Origin: Candidatus Sumerlaeota bacterium
Lineage (GTDB): Bacteria; Sumerlaeota; Sumerlaeia; MVZB01; JAJFLK01
Length of the DNA stretch: 6,756 bases
Direction: 5' to 3'
NCBI GenBank assembly: GCA_021772735.1
Contig: JAJFLK010000505.1
Coordinates: 1-6,756, forward strand
The position numbers and the translations under genes are program-made. Below are positions 1 to 5,471 of this stretch, piece after piece; position 1 is the stretch's first letter; each line of letters begins with the position of its first letter. The notes below the pieces were generated by a model. That model was given only the letters and a program-made list of their open reading frames with translations. It made no database searches and was not told where the DNA came from.

Positions 1-1
1 C

Positions 2-415
2 GAAATCGTCAATGGCCCCGCGCACCCCGATTACGCCGACCCGCTTCGCGGCCTTGCCGAGATCGATCTGCTTGAGACACGTCACGACGATGCCGAGAAG
101 AGAGCCAGTCAAGCCCTCAAGATTCTCGACGACGCGCTCATCGAAAACCACCCACGCAAGCTTTCGGTCAACGCCCTTCTAACGACTATCGCGCTGCTTC
201 GCCCCTCCGGAGACGACTCCGAGCCGATCGACTTTGCGACGCTGCCCGAATTCATCCGCATGACAGAGATCGCACCCGGTCCGATGGGCCGCTACTATCG
301 CGATACCCAGGGCGACCTGACCCGCTTCGCGGGCTACTTGCGCGATGCCGGACATGGGGACACCGTCGACCGATTCAATTCCATCTCCGAATCTCTAATC
401 CTGTCGTTTGAGTGA
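2..415 (+). CDS. C-terminal part of a TPR-repeat protein (kinesin-light-chain type repeats), 5' truncated by the window
   Basis: This frame is open from the first complete codon to a TGA at 413-415 (137 codons). It has no start inside the window, so only the C-terminal part is visible. Window residues 8-50 match one unit of the 42-residue TPR of the kinesin-light-chain/TPR_12 type. The unit opens with HPDYADPLRGLAEI, continues with an acidic DDAEKRASQALKIL helix and ends at a second His-Pro exactly 42 residues after the first (H8 to H50). A second helix, VNALLTTIALL, follows. Residues 67-137 form a tail with no repeat I recognise. Such repeats are protein-interaction scaffolds, often in large bacterial signalling or enzymatic proteins. 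The upstream domain is unseen, so the function of the whole protein cannot be given. It converges on the methyltransferase gene, 40 bp away. The TPR call is fairly secure and the protein identity is open. Confidence 0.75.
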   Translation, partial: EIVNGPAHPDYADPLRGLAEIDLLETRHDDAEKRASQALKILDDALIENHPRKLSVNALLTTIALLRPSGDDSEPIDFATLPEFIRMTEIAPGPMGRYYRDTQGDLTRFAGYLRDAGHGDTVDRFNSISESLILSFE

Positions 416-417
416 TC

Positions 418-454
418 AACGCGTTCCCGACCGCCCACCTCCAACGAACGCGTT
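418..454. terminator. Candidate bidirectional terminator between convergent genes (paired AACGCGTT palindromes)
   Basis: The 40-bp gap between the two convergent stop codons contains AACGCGTTCC twice (418-427 and 447-456, 29 bp apart). Each core is self-complementary, and the second extends to GAACGCGTTC (446-455). Copy one can also pair with copy two as a 9-bp stem (418-426 with 446-454) around a 19-nt loop. The position suits a terminator shared by both genes. There is no clear T-run on either strand, so intrinsic termination is only a guess. The repeats could instead be a protein-binding site. Confidence 0.35.
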
Positions 455-455
455 C

Positions 456-1244
456 CTAAGAATTCCGTCGCATCATTGATTTCATTGCGCCCATCCAGGC
501 CAGCGGCCCGGAGCCGAATCGGGCATCGCGCTCGCCGCCCTTCTTGCGTGCCCAGCCCCAGTTGCTCTTTTGGGATATGCGGAACCGGTGGTAGTCGGGG
601 TTGGTCTTGATGAGCAGATTGTAGATGGCGGCGACGTGAAAGGCCTGCAGCTCGTCTTCGGACATGCGCGTGCGGGCGACGCGGCAGCGGCCGTCGAATT
701 CATCGATGGTCAACGGCGGGGGCTCGTTCGATTTGCCCTGCCTCGCGTTCATCTGCCCGTAACTGTATTTCAGGTCGTCGAGCAGGAGCGTCGCGCCGGG
801 CCGGAGCAGGCGATCGACGATGGAGAAAGCGCAGCTATCGACCGTGAAATTGTGTGAGCCATCGAGATAGCAGAAATCGTAATCAGGGACGATCTTCGAG
901 CCCTTGATCTGGAGGTCGAGCTTCTTCTTTAACCACCAGGTGTATGAATGCTCTTCGCGGTAGACATTGACGAGATTCGAAAGCTTCGCCTCTTTGAGCA
1001 GATCTTCAATCGAAGGATCCTTGAAGATTTCCCTGGTCACCTCCAGGTCGACGGTGTCGATCATTCCCTCGCCCAGCTCGTCGAGCGCGGCGGCCATGAT
1101 GACCGTGCTCTTGCCGTACGCGAAACCCAACTCGAGGATTCGCTTCGGCCTGGCTTTCATGATAAAAGCGTATAGCTCCCGCCCCATGGATTCATCCATC
1201 CACAGCACATCCGCGGTTAGGGATAGTGCGTCGTCAATTTTCAT
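456..1244 (-). CDS. Class I SAM-dependent methyltransferase (Methyltransf_24-like)
   Basis: The 262-residue protein has a Rossmann methyltransferase core. Motif I, ILELGFAYGKST (residues 36-47), is the glycine-rich SAM loop. The acidic end of strand 2 is TVDLE (64-68, D66), which normally binds the ribose hydroxyls. DFCYLDGSHNF (123-133) and LLRPGATLLLDDL (146-158) match the DGxH and 'PG...hDD' signatures of the Methyltransf_24 group. That group includes small-molecule and sugar O-methyltransferases. The acceptor substrate cannot be read from the sequence. The C-terminal part (from about 160) contains several aromatic residues and ends in a basic tail (MKSMMRRNS), and may be a substrate or association region. 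No signal peptide or membrane helix is seen, so it is probably cytosolic. The ATG at 1244 is preceded by a weak GAAAG. The gene is divergent from the polysaccharide-type operon, so a role in decorating a sugar is plausible but is inference. Confidence 0.85.
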   Translation of the reverse strand: MKIDDALSLTADVLWMDESMGRELYAFIMKARPKRILELGFAYGKSTVIMAAALDELGEGMIDTVDLEVTREIFKDPSIEDLLKEAKLSNLVNVYREEHSYTWWLKKKLDLQIKGSKIVPDYDFCYLDGSHNFTVDSCAFSIVDRLLRPGATLLLDDLKYSYGQMNARQGKSNEPPPLTIDEFDGRCRVARTRMSEDELQAFHVAAIYNLLIKTNPDYHRFRISQKSNWGWARKKGGERDARFGSGPLAWMGAMKSMMRRNS

Positions 1245-1285
1245 CGTGATTCTTTCGCTCTCGAATCAAAGCGGGAATTCCTGCT

Positions 1286-1298
1286 CCCGGAGTCCGGG
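1286..1298. repeat. 13-bp inverted repeat CCCGGA-G-TCCGGG
   Basis: A perfect 6-bp inverted repeat with a 1-bp centre lies between the candidate methyltransferase promoter and its start codon, roughly 12-25 bp downstream of the inferred transcription start. That is a usual place for a repressor operator or a leader hairpin. Short GC-rich palindromes also occur by chance, so its function is uncertain. Confidence 0.3.
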
Positions 1299-1316
1299 CC
1301 GTCCGTTGAACTGACA

Positions 1317-1345
1317 ATCATAATGAAATCGCGCATTCGGGCCAA
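1317..1345 (-). promoter_or_regulatory. Candidate sigma70-type promoter of the methyltransferase gene
   Basis: Read on the minus strand, TTGGCC (1345-1340, 4 of 6 to TTGACA) is followed after exactly 17 bp by TATGAT (1322-1317, 5 of 6 to TATAAT). Transcription would start near 1310, giving a leader of about 65 nt before the ATG at 1244. The match and spacing are good for a GC-rich background, but this is a consensus reading only and the organism's sigma factors are unknown. Confidence 0.4.
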
Positions 1346-1411
1346 CGGGGAAGTTGCGGACGGGCGATCTCATATTCACGCGCGGGGGTGGCGATTTCGG
1401 GCTGAACCGCC

Positions 1412-1475
1412 CATAATCAGACGCCTTGTTCTCTCGCCGTCTGCTTGCAATCGCGCGCGAAATCGAGTCTATATC
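1412..1475 (+). promoter_or_regulatory. Candidate promoter region of the rightward operon
   Basis: Two weak options are visible ahead of the 1531 gene. The first is TTGCAA (1445-1450), a 17-bp spacer, then TCTATA (1468-1473, overlapping TATATC). It would start transcription near 1480 and leave a leader of about 50 nt. The second is CATAAT (1412-1417, 5 of 6 to the -10 consensus) with only a poor -35 (TGGCGA, 1389-1394). In the first option the spacer contains a perfect 10-bp palindrome, TCGCGCGCGA (1451-1460), which could be an operator. A small GCCC-CTTT-GGGC stem (1479-1490) lies at the inferred start. A promoter is expected here because the flanking genes diverge, but which boxes are used is not settled. 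Confidence 0.3.
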
Positions 1476-1513
1476 GAGGCCCCTTTGGGCGCATCAAGTG
1501 GAAAACCCGCATC

Positions 1514-1534
1514 ATGGATAACCAGACACAATGA
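1514..1534 (+). other. Six-codon upstream ORF overlapping the SDR-1 start (ATGA)
   Basis: An ATG at 1514 opens a six-codon frame (MDNQTQ) whose TGA at 1532-1534 overlaps the ATG of the SDR gene at 1531-1533. It has no clear ribosome binding site of its own. It could couple translation into the SDR gene, or be chance. It is recorded mainly because similar ATGA junctions recur in this operon. Confidence 0.2.
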
Positions 1535-2610
1535 CCGATAATCTTGCAATCGTGACCGGCGCGGCCGGATGGCTCGGCTCGCGCCTGGTTCAGATCCTGG
1601 CCGGACGCGACGAGGCCACGGAATATATCTCCCCAACTCCGCGCGGGGTCCGGGCGTTTGACCTGCCGGGCGAGAACCCGTGCGTCTCCGGCGCCCCAGG
1701 CGCACAGGATAAGGATGACGACCCGCCCGAGCGCTGCGAATTCATCGGAGGAGACGTCACGAATCAGCAAAGCCTGGAGCCCCTCCTCAAAGACGCCGCC
1801 GGCGCGACCGTCTTCCATTGCGCGGGCATCGTCCACCCCTCGCGCGGAGTGAAGCAATTTTATGAGGTCAACGTCGGCGGAACGCGCAACATGCTGCGCG
1901 AAGCGATGAAGGCCGGAGTTCGGCGTTTCGTTCACGTCTCGTCTAATTCGCCGATCGGATGCAACCCAAGCACAGACCACAATTTTGACGAGAGTTCGCC
2001 ATATAACCCTTACATGAATTACGGCCGGAGCAAAAAGCAAGCTGAGGATCTGGTGAACGAAGCCGGGTCGAGCGGCCGCATCGAGACCGTCATCATCCGC
2101 CCGCCGTGGTTCTATGGGCCGAATCAGCCGCCGCGTCAGACTTTATTTTTCACCATGATCAAGGAAGGCAAGATGCCCGTCGTCGGCGGTGGAGAGAACC
2201 GACGCTCGATGGCTTACGTCGATAACATCTGCGAGGGGCTGGCGTTGGCCGAATCGGTCGATGCGGCACACGGCGAAACTTACTGGATCGCCGACAGCCG
2301 CGCATACACGATGAACGAGATCGTCGATACGGTCGAACGCCTTCTCGAATCTGAATTTGACATTCCCGTCGTGCACAAACGCATGCGCCTGCCGGGCATC
2401 GCCAGCGAAGTCGCTCTTCTGATCGATCGGACGCTCCAGAGCATGGGCGTCTATCAGCAGAAAATTCATGTCCTCTCCGAGATGAACAAAACGATCGCGT
2501 GCTCGACTGAGAAGGCCGAGCGCGAACTCGGGTACGCGCCCCGGATCGATCTAGAAGAAGGCATGCGCCGAAGCATCCGTTGGGTGCTCGACCAGGGCAT
2601 GAAAATCTAG
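1531..2610 (+). CDS. NAD-dependent epimerase/dehydratase, extended SDR family (SDR 1 of a tandem pair)
   Basis: This 359-residue cytosolic protein is an extended short-chain dehydrogenase/reductase of the kind that epimerises, dehydrates or reduces nucleotide sugars. The NAD(P) loop TGxxGxxG is at residues 9-16 (TGAAGWLG). D44 at the end of strand 2 favours NAD. GGDV at 73-76 and FHCAG at 95-99 match the adenine-binding and NNAG-like positions. The catalytic Ser region is VSSNS (136-140) and the YxxxK pair is Y164/K168 (YGRSK). IIRPPWFYGPNQ, just after the catalytic helix, is the family RPxxxYGP motif. Between strands 2 and 3 (about 47-67) there is a Pro- and Asp-rich insert that SDR no. 2 lacks. 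The exact substrate cannot be assigned; a UDP-sugar epimerase/reductase and a 3-beta-HSD-like enzyme are both possible. No strong Shine-Dalgarno precedes the ATG, only GGAT. It is the first gene of the rightward run. Confidence 0.85.
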   Translation: MTDNLAIVTGAAGWLGSRLVQILAGRDEATEYISPTPRGVRAFDLPGENPCVSGAPGAQDKDDDPPERCEFIGGDVTNQQSLEPLLKDAAGATVFHCAGIVHPSRGVKQFYEVNVGGTRNMLREAMKAGVRRFVHVSSNSPIGCNPSTDHNFDESSPYNPYMNYGRSKKQAEDLVNEAGSSGRIETVIIRPPWFYGPNQPPRQTLFFTMIKEGKMPVVGGGENRRSMAYVDNICEGLALAESVDAAHGETYWIADSRAYTMNEIVDTVERLLESEFDIPVVHKRMRLPGIASEVALLIDRTLQSMGVYQQKIHVLSEMNKTIACSTEKAERELGYAPRIDLEEGMRRSIRWVLDQGMKI

Positions 2611-2612
2611 CG

Positions 2613-2641
2613 GACGCCGCGCGACAACTAACGCGGCATTA
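2613..2641 (+). repeat. Intergenic hairpin element, copy A (upstream of SDR 2)
   Basis: GACGCCGCG (2613-2621) and TAACGCGGCATTA (2629-2641) flank a 7-nt insert, CGACAAC. Inside it, GCCGCG (2616-2621) pairs perfectly with CGCGGC (2632-2637) around a 10-nt loop. The element recurs as copy B at 3725-3746, with 21 of 22 aligned bases identical and without the insert. It ends 10 nt before the ATG at 2652. The TAA at 2629-2631 is also in frame with the preceding gene, as a second stop seven codons after its TAG. There is no T-run after the stem, so an intrinsic terminator is unlikely. An RNA structure affecting translation or mRNA processing, or a repeated protein site, fits better. Confidence 0.6.
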
Positions 2642-2651
2642 CGGTCAATCC

Positions 2652-3686
2652 ATGAGCGACATCCATCTCGTCACCGGCGGTTCGGGCTACTTCGGCCTTC
2701 TGCTTGTCGATAACCTCCTGCGCGCGGGGCATCGCGTCCGCGTCTTCGATATCAACGATGCGGAAGATCGCCCCGATGAGGTCGAGTTCATTCAGGGCGA
2801 TATCCGCGACGCCGAAGCCGTCGGGCGCGCATGCGAGGGCGCCCGGGTCGTCTATCACAACGTCGCACTGGTCCCCCTGGCCAAAGACAAAGCGGCTTTT
2901 TGGAGCGTGAACCGCGACGGCACGCGCGTCCTGCTCGAATCGGTCAAACGGGCGCGTGTCGCCAAGCTGATCAACACATCTTCGAGCGCTGTCTTCGGCG
3001 TGCCGTCGCGCAACCCCGTCGATGATTCGGTCGAGCCCGCGCCGCTTGAAGATTACGGACGCGCCAAACTAGCCGGCGAGACCCTGTGCCACGAGTTCAT
3101 CGCCGACGGCCTCGACGTCACGATCATCCGTCCGCGCACGGTGATGGGCCACGGGCGGCTCGGCATCATGCAGATCCTTTTCGAATGGATTCGCACCGGC
3201 AAGAACGTCCCGGTCCTGGGCGGCGGCGGTAACGTTTATCAGTTCGTCCATGCCGACGACCTCGCCGAGGCATGCATCAAAGCAGGCGCGCGCACCGGCC
3301 CGGCGGTTTATAATATCGGCGCGGAAAAATTCGGCTCGATGCGCGAGACGCTCGACTCGCTCTGCAAGCACGCCAATACCGGTAGCCGTGTCGTCTCGGT
3401 TCCGATGGCGCCGGCCGTGGCGGGCATGAAACTGACCAGCGCCGTCGGCCTCTCTCCGCTGGGCCCGTATCACGCGCTCATGTATGGCCGGTCGATGTAT
3501 TTCGACATCACTCGGCCCAAAGCGGAACTGGACTGGCAACCGCAATACAGTAGTGAGGAAATGTTTCGCCACTCCTACGATTGGTACGTCGAGCATCGCG
3601 CCGAAGTCATGGAGCGCAAGCAGGTCTCGCATCATCGCGCCGCCGTGCGCCAGGGTGTTCTCAAACTCGTGAGCATGTTCCTATGA
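2652..3686 (+). CDS. NAD-dependent epimerase/dehydratase, extended SDR family (SDR 2 of a tandem pair)
   Basis: This 344-residue protein is a second extended SDR, visibly homologous to its upstream neighbour. Strand 1 begins right after the initiator (MSDIHLVTGGSGYFG), with TGxxGxxG at residues 8-15. D33 closes strand 2 and predicts NAD preference. GDI is at 49-51, and the catalytic Ser region TSSSAVFG is at 109-116. The YxxxK pair is Y135/K139 (YGRAK), followed by IIRPRTVMGHGR. The frame is open further upstream to a TTG at 2580 that overlaps the previous gene. The ATG at 2652 is chosen because the fold starts there, as in relatives. No clear Shine-Dalgarno is seen in the 41-bp gap; a hairpin element fills most of it. 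The role is probably nucleotide-sugar conversion for a surface glycan, in series with SDR no. 1. The substrate is unknown, and sterol-type or other SDR activities cannot be excluded. Confidence 0.85.
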   Translation: MSDIHLVTGGSGYFGLLLVDNLLRAGHRVRVFDINDAEDRPDEVEFIQGDIRDAEAVGRACEGARVVYHNVALVPLAKDKAAFWSVNRDGTRVLLESVKRARVAKLINTSSSAVFGVPSRNPVDDSVEPAPLEDYGRAKLAGETLCHEFIADGLDVTIIRPRTVMGHGRLGIMQILFEWIRTGKNVPVLGGGGNVYQFVHADDLAEACIKAGARTGPAVYNIGAEKFGSMRETLDSLCKHANTGSRVVSVPMAPAVAGMKLTSAVGLSPLGPYHALMYGRSMYFDITRPKAELDWQPQYSSEEMFRHSYDWYVEHRAEVMERKQVSHHRAAVRQGVLKLVSMFL

Positions 3687-3736
3687 TTCGTTCGCGCCGG
3701 CGCTCGCGCGCCACGACGCGTGATGACGCCGCGTAA
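3683..3736 (+). other. Possible 17-codon Arg-rich micro-ORF bridging SDR 2 and the GT-C gene
   Basis: An ATG at 3683-3685 overlaps the stop codon of SDR no. 2 (TGA 3684-3686) as ATGA. It opens a 17-codon frame, MIRSRRRSRATTRDDAA, ending at TAA 3734-3736. That stop lies exactly in the 3-nt loop of the hairpin element at 3729-3741, so a terminating ribosome would sit on the hairpin. The next gene starts 14 nt later. This would suit reinitiation coupling. The Arg runs come simply from CGC/CGT-rich sequence, so the peptide itself need not matter. Translation is unproven. Confidence 0.25.
3694..3712. repeat. Nested GC palindromes after SDR 2
   Basis: GCGCCGGCGC (3694-3703) is a perfect 10-bp palindrome. 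It overlaps a second inverted repeat, GGCGC-TCGC-GCGCC (3699-3712), with a 5-bp stem and a 4-nt loop. The two are mutually exclusive RNA folds directly after the SDR stop codon. No T-run follows, so they are not a classical terminator. They may protect an mRNA 3' end or be simple GC-rich sequence. Confidence 0.3.
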
Positions 3737-3746
3737 CGCGGAATTA
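3725..3746 (+). repeat. Intergenic hairpin element, copy B (upstream of the GT-C gene)
   Basis: GACGCCGCG (3725-3733) joins directly to TAACGCGGAATTA (3734-3746), matching copy A except for the missing 7-nt insert and one base change. CCGCG (3729-3733) and CGCGG (3737-3741) form a stem around a TAA loop. The only Shine-Dalgarno-like bases for the next gene, GGAA (3740-3743, 7 nt before the ATG at 3751), overlap the right arm. Folding could therefore hide the ribosome binding site. That regulatory reading is inference. Confidence 0.6.
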
Positions 3747-3750
3747 ACTG

Positions 3751-5406
3751 ATGAACGAAATAACGAACCCCACTTCGAATTCCCTGCCCCGCCCGGACGC
3801 GCGCAGCGAGTGGTTCCCCCTGATCCCGATTCTGGACGCGCTGACTTTCCTCGCCGTCCTGCTCTTCCCGCTCTCCATCCATCAGGATTGCGCGATGTAT
3901 CTCGAATGCGCGCAACTGCTGCTCGATGGTCGCCTGCCATACACGGACTTCATCGATATCAATCCCCCCCTGATCATGTATCTGAACGTCGTCCCGGTGC
4001 TGCTCTCTCATGTCGTCCCGCTCCATCCGATTGTCGTTTTCGATCTTCTTATTCTCGCGCTGTCGATCGGTTCGGGGGTGCTTTTCCGCCGGATCATCTT
4101 CCGCTCAGGTATGAAGATCGAACGTTCGACCGTCGACCTGATCTGCGCGGCGTGGTCGTTCTTCACGCTCGGGATGTTCGTCAGCGGCGTCTTCGGCCAG
4201 CGCGAGCACCTTTTCATGATCGGGTTTTTCCCGTTCTTCGCCGCCCGGCTGGCGCGATGGAACGGCGCCTCGCCTCCGGCGCTCGTCTCGGTCGTCGCGG
4301 GGATCGCCGCCAGCATCGGCGTCTGCCTCAAGCCGCACTTCGCGTTGATCGTCATCGCGCCGGAGATCGCCTGGCTAATCGCATCGCCTTCGGGGTTCCG
4401 GCGTCTGTTCGCCGCTGAATCCTTCGCAGGTGTCGGCACCGCAGTCGCATACGCCGTTCATTTCCTCTTTCTGCCAGAGTCGATGCGCGAGGCGTTCTTT
4501 GGCCGCTGGCTTCCGTTCATCTCTCTGCATTACGACGCATACAACGAGCCGTGGGTCCGATACATGCGCCATTATCTGACGCACATTCCGCTGGCGCTTG
4601 CGGCCTTCCCATTCTTGCTCCAGCCCGCGCGCAAGAGCGCCGCGTGGACAATGGCCCGGCCGCTGGCGGCAGCGACGTTCGGCGCTGTCATCTCTCTCAT
4701 CGTTCAGGAAAAAGGCTGGTACTATCACAGGATCCCCTCGCTGGGCCTCTCCATCCTGCTGCTCGCCGTGCTCGTCGCACACATGAACCTGATCGGATTC
4801 GGCCCGGGCCCAAGTGACGTCGACAGCACAGATGAAGAACGCTCGCTGTTTCGTCTTCGCGTGCGCCCGAACCGAATTTATTTCGCCATGACGCTCGCGA
4901 TCGTCGGCCTGGCTTTTGTGCTGGGCAGGCGCGTCGCCACAGGCCGTCTCTATCCGCCGGTCCCTGATCCCATCGCCGGATTCATCGAAGAGCATGCCGA
5001 TGCGGACGACAAGATCATGTGGATCACAACCAACCCGGCGCCCGCATTCCCGACGCTGCTTCAGCTTCGTCGACGTCCGACGGGCCGCTACCTCTGGCAC
5101 TTTCCGATCTCGATGTTTTACTCGCGAGAGGTCCGAATCGCAGACGGCCATTACCTCTATCGAACAGGCGCCGAGCAGTCCGAACCCGAGGCGCTTTTTC
5201 TCGCCGAGATGACCGAAGACGTGCTCGACCTCAAGCCCGATCTCATCCTCGTCAACGAAGAATGCCTGACCTGCCCCGCAGGTTTCCGGCTTGCCGATTA
5301 CCTCGCCGATGTGGGTTTCATCGACGAGGCGATGGGCGACTATGACTTGTGGGGAACGGCTCCAAAACACGTCGCCTGGTTCCGCAAAGCGGATGCCGGA
5401 CCGTGA
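3751..5406 (+). CDS. Multi-pass GT-C membrane glycosyltransferase (GT39/ArnT/PMT_2-like)
   Basis: This 551-residue integral membrane protein probably transfers a sugar from a polyprenyl-phosphate donor on the outer side of the inner membrane. After a short hydrophilic N-terminus, helix 1 (about 22-42) leads into HQDCAMYLECAQLLLDG and LPYTDFIDINPPL (residues 44-74). This is the first-loop signature of GT39/ArnT-type enzymes, with D46 the likely catalytic-base position. Further marks are FGQREHL (148-154), LKPHF (193-197) and QEKGWYYHRIP (319-329), at or beside membrane segments. About ten hydrophobic segments run to roughly residue 395. A soluble C-terminal portion follows (about 400-551) and is probably periplasmic, with no domain I can name. 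The donor and acceptor are unknown. It follows the two SDRs and precedes the flippase, which fits lipid-linked glycan or glycolipid assembly. The ATG at 3751 fits the fold, with weak GGAA upstream. A non-catalytic GT39-like relative is possible. Confidence 0.75.
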   Translation: MNEITNPTSNSLPRPDARSEWFPLIPILDALTFLAVLLFPLSIHQDCAMYLECAQLLLDGRLPYTDFIDINPPLIMYLNVVPVLLSHVVPLHPIVVFDLLILALSIGSGVLFRRIIFRSGMKIERSTVDLICAAWSFFTLGMFVSGVFGQREHLFMIGFFPFFAARLARWNGASPPALVSVVAGIAASIGVCLKPHFALIVIAPEIAWLIASPSGFRRLFAAESFAGVGTAVAYAVHFLFLPESMREAFFGRWLPFISLHYDAYNEPWVRYMRHYLTHIPLALAAFPFLLQPARKSAAWTMARPLAAATFGAVISLIVQEKGWYYHRIPSLGLSILLLAVLVAHMNLIGFGPGPSDVDSTDEERSLFRLRVRPNRIYFAMTLAIVGLAFVLGRRVATGRLYPPVPDPIAGFIEEHADADDKIMWITTNPAPAFPTLLQLRRRPTGRYLWHFPISMFYSREVRIADGHYLYRTGAEQSEPEALFLAEMTEDVLDLKPDLILVNEECLTCPAGFRLADYLADVGFIDEAMGDYDLWGTAPKHVAWFRKADAGP

Positions 5407-5410
5407 GGAA
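5405..5410 (+). promoter_or_regulatory. Shine-Dalgarno-like GAGGAA overlapping the GT-C stop codon
   Basis: GAGGAA sits on and just after the TGA of the GT-C gene (5404-5406), with 10 nt to the ATG at 5421. It is the best SD match in this operon, yet it serves a 16-codon frame and not the next large gene. This suggests the little frame is translated by ribosomes finishing the GT-C gene. Confidence 0.4.
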
Positions 5411-5420
5411 TCTTAAGTCC

Positions 5421-5471
5421 ATGACACAAATCAAGACCATTATTCCCATGCCTCGGACACCGACCGCATGA
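5421..5471 (+). other. Possible 16-codon leader ORF 1 upstream of the flippase
   Basis: The ATG at 5421 follows a good SD (GAGGAA) and encodes MTQIKTIIPMPRTPTA before TGA at 5469-5471. That stop overlaps the next ATG (5468-5470) as ATGA. The peptide faintly recalls the N-terminus of sugar nucleotidyltransferases (IxIPMAGxG), so it could be a relic of such a gene, but the match is only a few residues. Equally it may be a coupling leader for the downstream flippase. No peptide evidence exists. Confidence 0.3.

Noticed and set aside
1479..1490. GCCC-CTTT-GGGC stem as a terminator or riboswitch
   Set aside because: The stem is only 4 bp with no T-run or conserved aptamer, which is too weak to call on its own.
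1323..1541. 72-codon plus-strand frame in the divergent gap
   Set aside because: It has low complexity with many Arg/Ala codons, no SD and no motif. It crosses the likely promoter and overlaps the SDR 1 start out of frame.
1417..2040. Minus-strand open frame (207 codons) antisense to SDR 1
   Set aside because: It has no motif or credible start context and is opposite a strongly supported SDR. It would also run across the divergent promoter region.
2580..2651. TTG-initiated 24-codon N-terminal extension of SDR 2
   Set aside because: It would overlap the end of SDR 1 and put 24 non-homologous residues before the Rossmann strand. The ATG at 2652 starts right at the fold.
3720..4418. Plus-strand frame (232 codons) overlapping the GT-C gene start
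   Set aside because: It is Arg/Pro-rich with no hydrophobic segments or motif, while the overlapping frame encodes a coherent membrane protein.
4375..5370. Long minus-strand open frame (331 codons) antisense to the GT-C gene
   Set aside because: It is rich in Arg, Glu, Asp and His with no recognisable domain and lies wholly opposite a clear membrane-protein gene. It is the usual antisense shadow of GC-rich codon use.
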